DNA of 34,560 bases from Longimicrobium sp. GTDB lineage: Bacteria; Gemmatimonadota; Gemmatimonadetes; Longimicrobiales; Longimicrobiaceae. The position numbers and the translations under genes are program-made. Position 1 is the stretch's first letter, and every line of letters starts with the position of its first letter. Below, piece after piece: positions 22,226 through 31,055 of the stretch. The stretch lies in NCBI RefSeq assembly GCF_035474595.1, contig NZ_DATIND010000003.1:1-34560 (forward strand), given 5' to 3'. The notes below the pieces were generated by a model that worked only from the letters and a program-made list of their open reading frames with translations, ran no database searches and was not told where the DNA came from.

Positions 22226-24985
22226 ATGAGACCCAACGAAAGCAGCACCCAGATGCCCGGCAAGCAGGCCGGCACGGACCCGCGGCAGCACGACATGCCT
22301 GGCGGCGCCATGGCCGACGCGTCGGAGGAGATGCCCGGAGGAGGGATGGGCGCGGCACCCGCCATCGGCATGAGCGCGGGCGAGGCGGACGGCCAGAGCG
22401 GGAAGGGGGCGTACGACCACGGGATGGCCGCGGCCGCGGCGCCCGCGCAATCCACCCGCGGCCGCCGCGCCATTCGCGTCCCCGTCGCTTCCGCCGGTGA
22501 CATGCCCGCCGCCGGCGAGCCGTACGACCCCGGGACGGGCGACATGCCCCGCGCCGGCGGCCCGGGCGGCCACGACGGAATGCCCGCGGACGCGATGGAC
22601 GGGACGGGTGGGGACGAGCGCCAGAACGTGCTGATCGAGCTGCGCGTTCCGGCCACGCGCGCGGCTGCGCACGCCTTCGACATGGTGGCGGGCTTCAGCG
22701 TTCCCGGGCTGGAGATCGACCCGGGCTACGCCCCGGTGCCGCTGGGGCCCAGCGGCGGAGACACCCGCTCGCTGGCCGCGGAAGACGCGGGCGGCGGCCA
22801 GACGGTGGTGGTGCGAGGGACCGTGCACCCCGACCAGATCCAGGAGCTGGAGGCGCGCGACGACGTGGTGAAGGTGTGGAAGGACACGCCCATCGCCCCG
22901 TTCTCCACCCTGATCGAGGAGGGGGCGGAGGTCGGCGTCGTGTCGCCCATGCAGGGATTCTCCCCCTGCCCCATCGGCACCTGCGACTGCTCGCCGGGAA
23001 CGCCCAAGGGCACCATCGCCGACGTGGCCGCGTACCTGGGGGCCGACCAGATCTGGGCGACGGGGATCAGGGGCGACGGCATCGTGGTGGGAGTGGTCGA
23101 CGGCGGGATCACCGCGGCCGGCCGCCCCGTCTCATCGGCCGACACCTCGAACCCGTCGTGGCCGGGGAAGCTGATCCAGCACGTCATCGGCGGCTTCCCG
23201 GCGGCCGATTGGGGGACCACCGGCGTGGCCTGGGGGTGGCACGCCAACATGTGCTCCACCGACGTCATGGGAATGGCGCCCAACTCCCGCGTGTACGACA
23301 TCCGGGTGTCGGGCGGAACCAGCACCGTGTCGAACGCGCTGGCGGGGTTCCAGTGGGCCATCGACCGCCACCGGGCCGACGGCACGCCGCAGATCCTGAC
23401 CAACAGCTGGGGCATCTTCCAGCAGTCGTGGGACCCGGCGTACGCCACCGACCCCAACCATCCCTTCACCCGCAAGGTGGTGGAGGCGCTGGACGAGGGG
23501 ATCCTGGTGCTCTTCGCCGCCGGCAACTGCGGCGCCACCTGCCCCGACGGCCGCTGCGGCCCCGACACCGGGCCCGGCCACGACATCTGGGGCGCCAATG
23601 GCCACCCGCGGGTGATGACCGTGGGGGCGGTGAACAGGAACGAGCAGTACGTGGGCTACAGCAGCGCCGGCCCCGCCGCGCTGGACCCGCAGAAGCCCGA
23701 CTTCTGCTCGATCACCCACTTCACCGGCTTCTTCACCAGCGACAGCGGCACCTCGGCGGCCACGCCGATCTGCGCCGGGGTGGTGGCGCTGATGAAGCAG
23801 GCCTCGCCGGGGCTCACGCAGGACCAGGCCAAGGCGGCGCTGAAGTCCACCGCCAAGGACATCGGCGCGCCCGGGTGGGACCCGTTCGCCGGCGCGGGAA
23901 TCATCCGCGCCAAGGCCGCGCTCGACGTGGTGGCGGCCGCCCCGCGCACCTCGGGCCCGGTGGTGGCGTGGGCACCGAACCGCCTGGATGCGTTCGTCAT
24001 CGGCACCACCTCGGGGCTGCACCACAAGTACTGGAACGGCTCGGCCTGGGGCCCGTCTTTCACCGGGTACGAATTCATGGGCGGCACCATCCAGGACTCG
24101 GCCGAAGTGGTCGCCTGGGGCCCCAATCGCCTGGACGTGTTCGTGGTGGGGATGAACTCGGGGCTGTACCACAAGTACTGGAACGGCGCGGCGTGGGGGC
24201 CGTCGGTCACCGGCTACGAGTTCCTGGGCGGCGTGATCGAGGGACACCCGCGCGCCGTGGCGTGGGGCTCCAATCGCCTGGACGTGTTCGTGGTGGGCAC
24301 CGACCGGGCGCTCTACCACAAGTACTGGAACGGCTCGGCGTGGGGGCCGTCGGTCACCGGCTACGAGAACCTGGGCGGAACCATCGTGGGCTCGCCCGAG
24401 GTGGTGGCGTGGGGGCCCAACCGGCTGGACATCTTCGTGGTGGGCACGAACTCGGGGCTCTACCACAAGTACTGGAACGGCTCCGCCTGGGGGCCGTCGG
24501 TCACCGGCTACGAATTCCTGGGCGGCGTCATCGAGGGGCAGCCCAGGGCCGTGGCCTGGGGGGCCAACCGCCTCGACCTGTTCGTGGTGGGAACCGACCG
24601 GGCGCTGTACCACAAGTACTGGAACGGTTCGGCGTGGGGGCCGTCGGTCACCGGCTACGAGAACCTGGGCGGCACCATCCAGGGCTCGCCCGAGGTGGTG
24701 GCGTGGGGCCCCAACCGGCTGGACGTGTTCGTGCTGGGCACCGACCACGCGCTCTACCACAAGTGGTGGAACGGCTCCGCCTGGGGGCCGTCGGTCACCG
24801 GGTGGGAGAACCTCGGTGGTACCATCCGCGGCCAACCGCACGTGGTGTCGTGGGGCGCCAACCGGCTCGACGTGTTCGTCACCGGGATGGATTCGGCGCT
24901 CTACCACAAGTGGTGGAACGGCTCCGCCTGGGGCCCGTCGTTCACCGGCTACGAGAACATGGGAGGCGTGCTCTCGGAGTTCTGA
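22226..24985 (+). CDS. S8 (subtilisin-family) protease fused to a seven-repeat beta-propeller
   Basis: A 919-aa protein. Residues 1-130 are Met/Gly/Pro/Asp-rich, low in complexity and without a signal peptide. Residues about 135-220 resemble an inhibitor-like prodomain (NVLIELRVPATRAAAHAF...). The S8 catalytic domain follows: Asp292 (VGVVDGGIT), His339 (WGWHANMCS), oxyanion Asn434 (FAAGNCG) and Ser510 (SGTSAATP). The His motif departs from the usual HGTHVAG, but the catalytic His is present. Several Cys (CPIGTCDCSPG, NCGATCPDGRCG) may form disulfides. From residue 579 seven repeats of 49 residues follow, each with NRLDxFVxG, ALYHKxWNGSAWGPS and TGYExxGG; this DUF346-like unit forms seven-bladed lectin-type propellers. 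It probably acts outside the cytoplasm, by an export route I cannot see. Ribosome site GGAGG. Confidence 0.9.
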   Translation: MRPNESSTQMPGKQAGTDPRQHDMPGGAMADASEEMPGGGMGAAPAIGMSAGEADGQSGKGAYDHGMAAAAAPAQSTRGRRAIRVPVASAGDMPAAGEPYDPGTGDMPRAGGPGGHDGMPADAMDGTGGDERQNVLIELRVPATRAAAHAFDMVAGFSVPGLEIDPGYAPVPLGPSGGDTRSLAAEDAGGGQTVVVRGTVHPDQIQELEARDDVVKVWKDTPIAPFSTLIEEGAEVGVVSPMQGFSPCPIGTCDCSPGTPKGTIADVAAYLGADQIWATGIRGDGIVVGVVDGGITAAGRPVSSADTSNPSWPGKLIQHVIGGFPAADWGTTGVAWGWHANMCSTDVMGMAPNSRVYDIRVSGGTSTVSNALAGFQWAIDRHRADGTPQILTNSWGIFQQSWDPAYATDPNHPFTRKVVEALDEGILVLFAAGNCGATCPDGRCGPDTGPGHDIWGANGHPRVMTVGAVNRNEQYVGYSSAGPAALDPQKPDFCSITHFTGFFTSDSGTSAATPICAGVVALMKQASPGLTQDQAKAALKSTAKDIGAPGWDPFAGAGIIRAKAALDVVAAAPRTSGPVVAWAPNRLDAFVIGTTSGLHHKYWNGSAWGPSFTGYEFMGGTIQDSAEVVAWGPNRLDVFVVGMNSGLYHKYWNGAAWGPSVTGYEFLGGVIEGHPRAVAWGSNRLDVFVVGTDRALYHKYWNGSAWGPSVTGYENLGGTIVGSPEVVAWGPNRLDIFVVGTNSGLYHKYWNGSAWGPSVTGYEFLGGVIEGQPRAVAWGANRLDLFVVGTDRALYHKYWNGSAWGPSVTGYENLGGTIQGSPEVVAWGPNRLDVFVLGTDHALYHKWWNGSAWGPSVTGWENLGGTIRGQPHVVSWGANRLDVFVTGMDSALYHKWWNGSAWGPSFTGYENMGGVLSEF
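23960..24982 (+). repeat. Seven in-frame 147-bp repeats in the protease gene
   Basis: Repeats begin at 23960, 24107, 24254, 24401, 24548, 24695 and 24842, and the last is slightly short. Each encodes one 49-residue propeller blade. Blades 2+3 and 4+5 are nearly identical as pairs, showing duplication of a 294-bp unit. Confidence 0.9.
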
Positions 24986-25067
24986 TCCGCGAAGACGCGC
25001 GGCGGAGCCAGCCACCCTCCGCTGCCGCGAGCCCGGTCGCCTCGCCTCGATTCCCGGCGACGGCGAA

Positions 25068-25100
25068 AACGGCGGCGGAGCCTCGCGCTCCGCCGCCGTT
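25068..25100. terminator. Bidirectional terminator between protease gene and fabF
   Basis: Perfect 14-bp stem AACGGCGGCGGAGC / GCTCCGCCGCCGTT with loop CTCGC. On the minus strand TTTTCG follows, so it fits the end of the fab cluster best. It also lies 83 nt after the protease stop. Confidence 0.85.
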
Positions 25101-25129
25101 CCTGTCCCCTCTCCCCTGTTCCCTCTCCG

Positions 25130-26383
25130 CTACGCCCCGTCGTACCGCCGCACGGCCAGGCACACGTTGTGTCCGCCGAACCCGAACGAGTTGCTGAGCG
25201 CCAGCCGCACCGGCCGCTCCACCATCCCGCCGGTGGCGTAGTCCAGGTCGCAGTCGGGGTCCCGCTCGTGGAAGTTGATGGTGGGCGGGATCTTTCCCTC
25301 GCGGCACACCATCCCGCAGATCACCGCCTCCACCCCGCCGGCCGCGCCCAGCGTGTGGCCGGTCATCGACTTGGTGGAGCCGACCACGATCTGGTAGGCG
25401 CGCTCGCCCAGCGCGGTGCGAATCGCCGCCGTCTCGTTCTTGTCGTTCGCGGGAGTCGACGTGCCGTGCGCGTTCACGTAGTCCACGTCGTCCGGCGTGG
25501 CTCCCGCCTCCTTCAGCGCCAGCTGGATCGCGCGGACGGCCCCTTCCCCGCCCTCGGCCGGCGCGGTGATGTGGTACGCGTCCGCCGTCTGCCCGTACCC
25601 CGCGATCTCGGCCAGGATGGTGGCGCCGCGCGCCTTCGCGTGCTCCAGCTCCTCCAGCACCAGCATCCCCGATCCCTCGCCCAGCACGAAGCCGTCGCGC
25701 GTGGCGTCGAACGGGCGGCTGGCCGTCTCGGGGCTGTCGTTGCGCTCCGAGAGCGCCGTCATCGCCGCGAACCCCGCGATCGTCTGCGGGCTCACCGTGG
25801 CCTCGGTTCCCCCGGCGATCATCACGTCCGCCTCGTCGTACTTGATCGAGCGGAAGGCGTTCCCCACCGCGTGCGCCGACGAGGCGCAGGCGCTGACGGT
25901 GCAGTAGTTCGGCCCCTTCAGCCCCCAGCGGATCGACACCAGCCCGGCGGCGATGTCGCTGATGAACATGGGGACGAAGAAGGGGGAGATGCGGCTGGGC
26001 CCGCGCTCGATCAGCTTGCGGTGCTGCTCCTCGAAGGTCCAGATCCCCCCGATCCCGCTGCCGATGATCACGCCGAAGCGCGTGGGGTCGATCCCGCCGA
26101 TGGCGGCGTCGTCGAGCCCGGCCTGGCGCATGGCCTGCACGCTGGCGCCGATGGCCAGCTGGGCGAAGCGGTCGGTGCGCTTCGCCTCCTTGCGGTCGAT
26201 GTACTGCTCCGGCTCGAATCCCTTCACCTCGGCGGCGAAGCGGACCTTGAAGTCGGTGGTGTCGAACTGGGTGATCGGGCCGGCGCCGCTCTGCCCCGCC
26301 AGCAGGGCGGCCCACGAGCTGGCAACGTCCAGCCCCACGGGCGAGATCAGCCCGGTCCCCGTGATCACGACTCGGCGATTCAT
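25130..26383 (-). CDS. fabF: Beta-ketoacyl-ACP synthase II
   Basis: A 417-aa KAS II condenses malonyl-ACP with acyl-ACP in fatty-acid elongation, in the cytosol. The N-terminus NRRVVITGTGLISPVG is typical. The active-site Cys166 is in TVSACASSAH, and the two catalytic His are in YVNAHGTSTPAND and SMTGHTLGAAGG, so the Cys-His-His triad is complete. The C-terminus LSNSFGFGGHNVCLAVRRY is typical. The start ATG at 26383 has GGAG upstream; a TTG one codon earlier is unlikely to be used. Last gene of the fab cluster, separated from acpP by a strong terminator (26470-26513), so its expression is probably lower than or independent of acpP. A terminator lies downstream. Confidence 0.97.
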   Translation of the reverse strand: MNRRVVITGTGLISPVGLDVASSWAALLAGQSGAGPITQFDTTDFKVRFAAEVKGFEPEQYIDRKEAKRTDRFAQLAIGASVQAMRQAGLDDAAIGGIDPTRFGVIIGSGIGGIWTFEEQHRKLIERGPSRISPFFVPMFISDIAAGLVSIRWGLKGPNYCTVSACASSAHAVGNAFRSIKYDEADVMIAGGTEATVSPQTIAGFAAMTALSERNDSPETASRPFDATRDGFVLGEGSGMLVLEELEHAKARGATILAEIAGYGQTADAYHITAPAEGGEGAVRAIQLALKEAGATPDDVDYVNAHGTSTPANDKNETAAIRTALGERAYQIVVGSTKSMTGHTLGAAGGVEAVICGMVCREGKIPPTINFHERDPDCDLDYATGGMVERPVRLALSNSFGFGGHNVCLAVRRYDGA

Positions 26384-26469
26384 CAACCGCTCCGTATCCT
26401 GGCAAGTCGGCCTCCGGCGCCGGTGGGGCGGCGGAGCGCGCGATGGTCAGACCGTCCAGACGGACGGCG

Positions 26470-26513
26470 AAAAAACGCGTGCCGCGGCCCGGGAACCCCG
26501 GAGCGCGGCACGC
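26470..26513 (-). terminator. Intrinsic terminator between acpP and fabF
   Basis: On the minus strand stem GCGTGCCGCG / CGCGGCACGC (26513-26504 with 26486-26477) is followed by TTTTTT (26475-26470). It lies 15 nt after the acpP stop and would end or attenuate transcription before fabF. Confidence 0.85.
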
Positions 26514-26528
26514 ACGTCCACGCGGGGC

Positions 26529-26765
26529 TCAGCCCTGGTGGTTCTTGATGTAGTCGATCGCGTTGCCGACGGTCTGGAGCTTCTCGGCCTCCTCGTCGGG
26601 GATCTCCATCCCGAACTCCTCCTCGAAGGCCATCACCAGCTCCACCGTGTCGAGCGAGTCGGCGCCCAGGTCCTCCACGAACGAGGCCTCGGGCGTCACC
26701 TTCTCGGGCTCAACGCCCAGCTCGTTGATGATGATGTCCTTGACCTTCTGCTCGATGTCCGCCAT
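26529..26765 (-). CDS. acpP: Acyl carrier protein
   Basis: A 78-aa acidic four-helix carrier. Ser37 in [19 protein letters not shown] takes the phosphopantetheine arm that holds growing acyl chains. Length and sequence are typical. The start ATG at 26765 has AGGAG 8 nt upstream. It lies between fabG and fabF as in many bacteria. The terminator right after it would let acpP be made in excess over fabF, as the protein is needed in large amounts. Confidence 0.98.
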   Translation of the reverse strand: MADIEQKVKDIIINELGVEPEKVTPEASFVEDLGADSLDTVELVMAFEEEFGMEIPDEEAEKLQTVGNAIDYIKNHQG

Positions 26766-26860
26766 TGCGATGTGCTCCTGAAAGGGTTCCTCAGGTCCGT
26801 CTTCCGTTGTGGTCCTTCGCCGGGGCCTTCGAGATCTCGTCCGGGGGCCGCCCACCCGCC

Positions 26861-27595
26861 CTACATCACCATCCCGCCGTCCACCACCAGCACCTGGCCG
26901 GTGATGTACTGCGCCCCCGGCCCCGCCAGGAAGCGGACGGCCGGAGCGATGTCCTGCGGCCGGCCCAGCCGGCCCAGCGCGATCTGCTGCATCAGCGCGT
27001 CGCGCGCCGCCTCGGGAAGCTCGGCGGTCATGTCGGTCTCAATGTATCCGGGGGCCACGGCGTTGACCAGAACCCCTCTGGATGCAAGCTCCTTCGCCAC
27101 GCTCTTGGTCAGCCCGATGAGGCCGGCCTTGCTGGCGGCGTAGTTCGCCTGCCCCTTGTTGCCGGTGATCCCCACCACGCTGGTGATGTTGATCACCCGC
27201 CCGGAGCGGCGCTTCATCATCCCGCGGCTGGCCGCGCGGATCAGGTTGAAGGCGCCGCGCAGGTTGGTGTCCAGCACCGCGTCCCAGTCGTCGTCCCTGA
27301 TGCGCATCAGCACGTTGTCGCGCGTGACGCCGGCGTTGTTGACGACGATGTCCAGCGAGCCCATCTCCTCCTCGACCCGCTTCACCAGCGCGTTCACCGC
27401 CTCGCTCTCTGCCACGTCGCAGCCGTAGCCGCGGTGCCCGTCGCCGCCGAGCGCCGACGCGGCGGCTTGCGCGCGCGCCTCGTCGCGGGCCACCACGGCG
27501 ATCTTCGCCCCCGCGCTCGCGAGCTCCTCCGCGATCGCCAGCCCGATCCCGCGCGACCCGCCCGTCACGAGCGCCACCTGCCCCTGTAGCTCCAC
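26861..27595 (-). CDS. fabG: 3-oxoacyl-ACP reductase
   Basis: A 244-aa short-chain dehydrogenase reduces beta-ketoacyl-ACP with NADPH. The cofactor motif TGGSRGIG is at residues 11-18, NNAG at 86-89 and the catalytic Ser139-Tyr152-Lys156 in INITSVVG...NYAASKAG. The C-terminus [10 protein letters not shown] is characteristic of FabG. The GTG start at 27595 gives the standard length and N-terminus ([13 protein letters not shown]). No strong ribosome site is present, and longer in-frame starts run into repeat DNA. The gap before it (27596-27872) contains palindromic repeats. Confidence 0.96.
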   Translation of the reverse strand: MELQGQVALVTGGSRGIGLAIAEELASAGAKIAVVARDEARAQAAASALGGDGHRGYGCDVAESEAVNALVKRVEEEMGSLDIVVNNAGVTRDNVLMRIRDDDWDAVLDTNLRGAFNLIRAASRGMMKRRSGRVINITSVVGITGNKGQANYAASKAGLIGLTKSVAKELASRGVLVNAVAPGYIETDMTAELPEAARDALMQQIALGRLGRPQDIAPAVRFLAGPGAQYITGQVLVVDGGMVM

Positions 27596-27872
27596 CCTGT
27601 TCGTCTCCGAGCGTCGGATGATTTTCAGACTGCTGAACGGCAACCGCCGGTGCGTTTCCGCGGCATCCGCGCCGCCCTCTCCCCGCGCCTTGGAGCGCTC
27701 GCCCTCTCCCGTACCGGGCGAGGGGGGCTTTCCAGCCTCGGCGCACCCTGCAACCTCTGGTCACACCTACGTTTCGGTGTGCCGGAGATGCTTGCAAGCT
27801 ACCTCTCCCGGTACGGGAGAGGTGGACGGCCTAAGCCGGCCGGAGAGGGCGCGATGGCGCGGCCGCTCCCCT
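27596..27872. repeat. fabD-fabG gap with palindromic repeats
   Basis: Two GTAC-centred palindromic units (27701-27723 and 27802-27823) face each other. 27802-27853 read in reverse is the intact form of the repeat into which the IS at 7800-9118 inserted (one mismatch). No gene is evident. The repeats lie inside the fab transcription unit. Confidence 0.75.
27802..27853 (-). repeat. Uninterrupted copy of the IS-target repeat
   Basis: The reverse complement reads CGCGCCCTCTCCGGCCGGC, TTAG, then GCCGTCCACCTCTCCC and GTACCGGGAGAGG. It matches the joined flanks of the IS at 7777-7799 and 9123-9151 with one difference, and so shows the empty site. Confidence 0.88.
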
Positions 27873-28835
27873 TCAGCTCTTCCCCGCCCCTCCCGCCGCG
27901 TCCAGGAACGCACCCACCTGCTCCGCCGTCCCCAGCGCGGTGCCCATCCCGGCCGCCGCGGGGTCGATGCGCTTCAGCATCTGCGTCAGCACCTTGCCGG
28001 TGCCGACCTCCAGGAAGCGCGTGACGCCCAGCTCCAGCATGGTGCGCACCGCGTACGACCAGCGCACCGCGCTGGTGAGCTGCTCCACCAGCAGGCGGCG
28101 CGCGTCGGCGGCGTCGCTCACCGCGCGCGCGGTCACGTTGCTGACCACGGGGAACGCGGGCGCGCGGAAGTCGACGGCGTCCAGCTGCTCCTGCAGCCCC
28201 GCCTCGGCCACCCGCATCAGCGGCGAGTGGAAGGCGCCGGAGACGTTCAGCGGCGTCACCTTCCGCGCGCCGGCGTCCATCAGCATCGATCCGGCGCGGT
28301 GCACCGCCTCCACGTCGCCGCTGATCACCACCTGGCCGGGCGTGTTGAAGTTGGCGGGCACCACCACCGCGGCGTCCGTCGATGCCTCGCGGCAGACGCC
28401 CTCGACCACGTCGTCGTCCAGCCCCAGCACCGCGGACATGGTCCCGGGGCGCTGCTGGCCGCCTTCGAACATCAGCTCGCCGCGGCGGCGCACGGTACGC
28501 AGCGCGTCCGCCAGCTCCAGCGAGCCCGCGGCGTGGTAGGCGCTGAACTCGCCCAGCGAGTGGCCCGCGGCGCAGACCACGTCCAGCCCGGCGGCGCGGA
28601 GCACGGCCCACACGGCGGCGCTGTGCGCCAGCAGCGCGGGCTGCGCGTTGCGGGTGAGCGTCAGCTCGTCCTCGGGCCCTTCCCAGCAGAGCTTCGTGAG
28701 TCCGAAGCCGAGCGCGTCGTCCGCCGCGTCCCACACGGCGCGCGCCTCGGGGAACGCCTCCGCCAGGTCCTTCCCCATCCCCACCGCCTGCGACCCCTGT
28801 CCGGGGAACAGCAGGCCGATCCGCTCTCCCGTCAT
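27873..28835 (-). CDS. fabD: Malonyl-CoA:ACP acyltransferase
   Basis: A 320-aa enzyme transfers malonyl from CoA to ACP. The N-terminal signature LLFPGQGSQAVGMG, the nucleophile Ser93 in GHSLGEFSAY and the catalytic His in VSGAFHSPLM are all visible. Residues EVGTGKVLTQMLKR near the C-terminus are family-typical. The start ATG at 28835 has AGGGTAG just upstream. It lies between fabH and fabG on the same strand; the 203-nt gap to fabH holds a hairpin-rich repeat. Confidence 0.97.
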   Translation of the reverse strand: MTGERIGLLFPGQGSQAVGMGKDLAEAFPEARAVWDAADDALGFGLTKLCWEGPEDELTLTRNAQPALLAHSAAVWAVLRAAGLDVVCAAGHSLGEFSAYHAAGSLELADALRTVRRRGELMFEGGQQRPGTMSAVLGLDDDVVEGVCREASTDAAVVVPANFNTPGQVVISGDVEAVHRAGSMLMDAGARKVTPLNVSGAFHSPLMRVAEAGLQEQLDAVDFRAPAFPVVSNVTARAVSDAADARRLLVEQLTSAVRWSYAVRTMLELGVTRFLEVGTGKVLTQMLKRIDPAAAGMGTALGTAEQVGAFLDAAGGAGKS

Positions 28836-28952
28836 CTACCCTGACCCGTCGTCGTTGTCGCTCGCCCGCTCATTCCACGCACCCGCATCCCTCCCGGCTC
28901 GGAACACCGGCCCCGGCGCGATGCTCCGCCGGCGCCACGATGGTGCGGCCGC

Positions 28953-29006
28953 AGTCCCGCAGGGACTTTGTGCTTTTGTTGCCCCCGAATTCATTCGGGG
29001 CGCCCG
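28953..29006 (+). repeat. Hairpin-rich intergenic repeat in the fabH-fabD gap
   Basis: Two small hairpins in a row: AGTCCC-GCA-GGGACT followed by TTGTGCTTTT, and CCCCGAAT-TC-ATTCGGGG. The pattern resembles a dispersed intergenic repeat; only one copy is in this window. It lies on the strand opposite the fab genes. Confidence 0.5.
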
Positions 29007-29038
29007 GCCAGCCTCGCGAAGGACCCAGTCCTCAATCG

Positions 29039-30040
29039 CTACATCCGCACCACGTTCGCCGCCCAGGTGAAGCCCGCGCCGAAGGCCACCATCAGCACCA
29101 GCGCCCCCTCGCCCGCGCGCCCCTGCTCCACCGCCTCGTCCAGCGCCACGGGAATGGAGGCGCTCGACATGTTGCCGTAGCGGTCCACGTTCACGAACAC
29201 CTTCTCCGGCGGGATCTTCGCGTACTTGGCGGTCGCGTCGATGATGCGGATGTTGGCCTGGTGCGGCACCAGCAGGTCCACGTCGTCGCCGGTGACGCCG
29301 GCGCGCTCCAGCGCGTGCCCGGCCGCGTCGCACATCGAGCGCACGGCGCTCTTGAACACCTCGGCGCCCGCCATTTTCACGAAGTGGCTGCGCTCGTCCA
29401 GCACCGCGATGTCCAGCGGGTACCTGGCGCCGCCGCCGGGGCGGTACAGCAGCTCGGCCAGCGTGCCGTCGCTCTTGAAGTAGCCGGAGAGGATGCCGCG
29501 CCCGTCGCCCTCGGCCGGCTGGATCACCGCCGCCCCCGCGCCGTCGCCGAAGAGCACGCACGTCGCGCGGTCGGTCCAGTCGATGATCGACGACATCTTC
29601 TCGGTGCACACCAGCAGCACCGTCTTCGCCTGCCCCGCGGCGATGTGCGCCTCGGCCAGCGAGAGGCCGTAGAGAAAGCCCGAGCAGGCGCTGGCGAAGT
29701 CGTACGCCGCGGCGTTGTGCGAGCCCAGCAGCGCCTGGATGTCGCAGGCGGTGGACGGGAGAAGGCGGTCGGGCGTGGCGGTGGACACCAGCAGGATGTC
29801 GACGTCCGCCGCGGTGATCCCGGCGCGCTCCATGGCGATGCGGGCCGCGGCCGCGCCCATGTCGGCGGCGCCCGTGTCCTTGTCGGCCAGGCGCCGCTCG
29901 GTGATCCCGGTGCGGGTGCGGATCCACTCGTCGTTCGTCTCCACCATCGACTCCAGGTCGTGGTTGGTGACGACGCGCGGCGGCGAAAAGCGCCCGGTGC
30001 TCACGATGCGGGCCCGTGCGGGCCGTGCTGCCTGGATCAT
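29039..30040 (-). CDS. fabH: Beta-ketoacyl-ACP synthase III
   Basis: A 333-aa KAS III starts fatty-acid synthesis by condensing an acyl-CoA primer with malonyl-ACP. The active-site Cys119 is in FASACSGFLYGL, His in VPHQANIRI and Asn in RYGNMSSASIP, so the Cys-His-Asn triad is complete. The residue after GNMSSASIP and the N-terminal TNDEWIRTRTGITERR are normal for the family. The start ATG at 30040 overlaps the plsX stop as ATGA, indicating coupled translation. The preferred primer (acetyl or branched) cannot be told from sequence by eye. Confidence 0.97.
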   Translation of the reverse strand: MIQAARPARARIVSTGRFSPPRVVTNHDLESMVETNDEWIRTRTGITERRLADKDTGAADMGAAAARIAMERAGITAADVDILLVSTATPDRLLPSTACDIQALLGSHNAAAYDFASACSGFLYGLSLAEAHIAAGQAKTVLLVCTEKMSSIIDWTDRATCVLFGDGAGAAVIQPAEGDGRGILSGYFKSDGTLAELLYRPGGGARYPLDIAVLDERSHFVKMAGAEVFKSAVRSMCDAAGHALERAGVTGDDVDLLVPHQANIRIIDATAKYAKIPPEKVFVNVDRYGNMSSASIPVALDEAVEQGRAGEGALVLMVAFGAGFTWAANVVRM

Positions 30041-31032
30041 CTCTTCTCACCCGTTTCGGCCGGGTCGCCCAGCCGCTTGGCGATATGCTCAACCATCCGC
30101 CGCTCCACCGAGCGCGCGGCAACCCCGATGCCGTTGCGGATGGCCTGCGGCGGCGAGCCCCCGTGCGCGATGACCACCACGCCGTTCACCCCCAGGAGCG
30201 GCGCGCCGCCGTAGGTCGAATAGTCCAGCCGCGAGTATAGCCGCTTCAGGTCCAGCTTCACCCCCTGCTGCTCCATCTCGTGCCTCAGCTCCTCGGCCAT
30301 GAAGCCCGCGATGCTCTCGTAGAACTTCAGCAGCACGTTCCCCACGAACCCGTCGCACACCAGCACGTCGCAGGCCCCGCGGATCACGTCGCGCCCCTCC
30401 ACGTTCCCCACGAAGTTCAGCGTGGGGCTCTCGGAGAGCAGCCCGTACGTCTCCAGCGTCTGCTCGTTCCCCTTCCCCGGCTCGGTGCCGATGTTCAGCA
30501 GCCCCACGCGCGGGTCGTCCACGCCCAGCAGGTCCTGGCAGTAGATGGTGCCCAGGTGCGCGAACTGGAGGAGGTGCTGGGGGCGCGTGTCCACGTTCGC
30601 GCCCATGTCGATCAGGAAGAAGGTGCCCGTGGCGCTGGGCACGGGCGAGCCCACGGCGGGGCGGTCCACGCCGGGGATGGGGCGCAGCATGAGCACCGCG
30701 GCGGCCATGACCGCCCCGGTGCTCCCGGCGCTCAGGAAGGCGTCGGCCTCGCCGCTCTTCACCAGGCGGGTGCCGACCACGATGGAGGAGTTGGGCTTGC
30801 GCCGCACGGCCGTGGTGGGCGCCTCGCCGGGGTCGATGACCTCGGGGGCGTGCACCACCTCCATCCGGGCGCGGTCGGCCTGCGGGTGGCGGGCCAGCTC
30901 GGCCTCCACCACCTCGCGGTCGCCGACCAGCACCACGGTCAGGTCCGGACGGTCAAGCAAAGCTCCGACCGCCCCCTCGACCTCGATGGTCGGGGCACGG
31001 TCGGAGCCCATCGCGTCTACCGCGATCCGCAT
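30037..31032 (-). CDS. plsX: Phosphate acyltransferase
   Basis: A 331-aa soluble phosphate:acyl-ACP acyltransferase makes acyl-phosphate for PlsY and thus phospholipid synthesis. N-terminal MRIAVDAMGSDRAPTIEVEGA, the block SSIVVGTRLVKSGEADAFLSAGSTGAVMAAA and the GNVEGRDVIRGACDVLVCDGFVGNVLLKFYE segment are family-typical. The start ATG at 31032 matches the standard N-terminus; the frame is open further upstream, but that part overlaps rpmF. It follows rpmF by 23 nt and overlaps fabH by 4 nt. Confidence 0.97.
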   Translation of the reverse strand: MRIAVDAMGSDRAPTIEVEGAVGALLDRPDLTVVLVGDREVVEAELARHPQADRARMEVVHAPEVIDPGEAPTTAVRRKPNSSIVVGTRLVKSGEADAFLSAGSTGAVMAAAVLMLRPIPGVDRPAVGSPVPSATGTFFLIDMGANVDTRPQHLLQFAHLGTIYCQDLLGVDDPRVGLLNIGTEPGKGNEQTLETYGLLSESPTLNFVGNVEGRDVIRGACDVLVCDGFVGNVLLKFYESIAGFMAEELRHEMEQQGVKLDLKRLYSRLDYSTYGGAPLLGVNGVVVIAHGGSPPQAIRNGIGVAARSVERRMVEHIAKRLGDPAETGEKR

Positions 31033-31055
31033 CTTTGTCCGTGTGGGAGGTTCGC

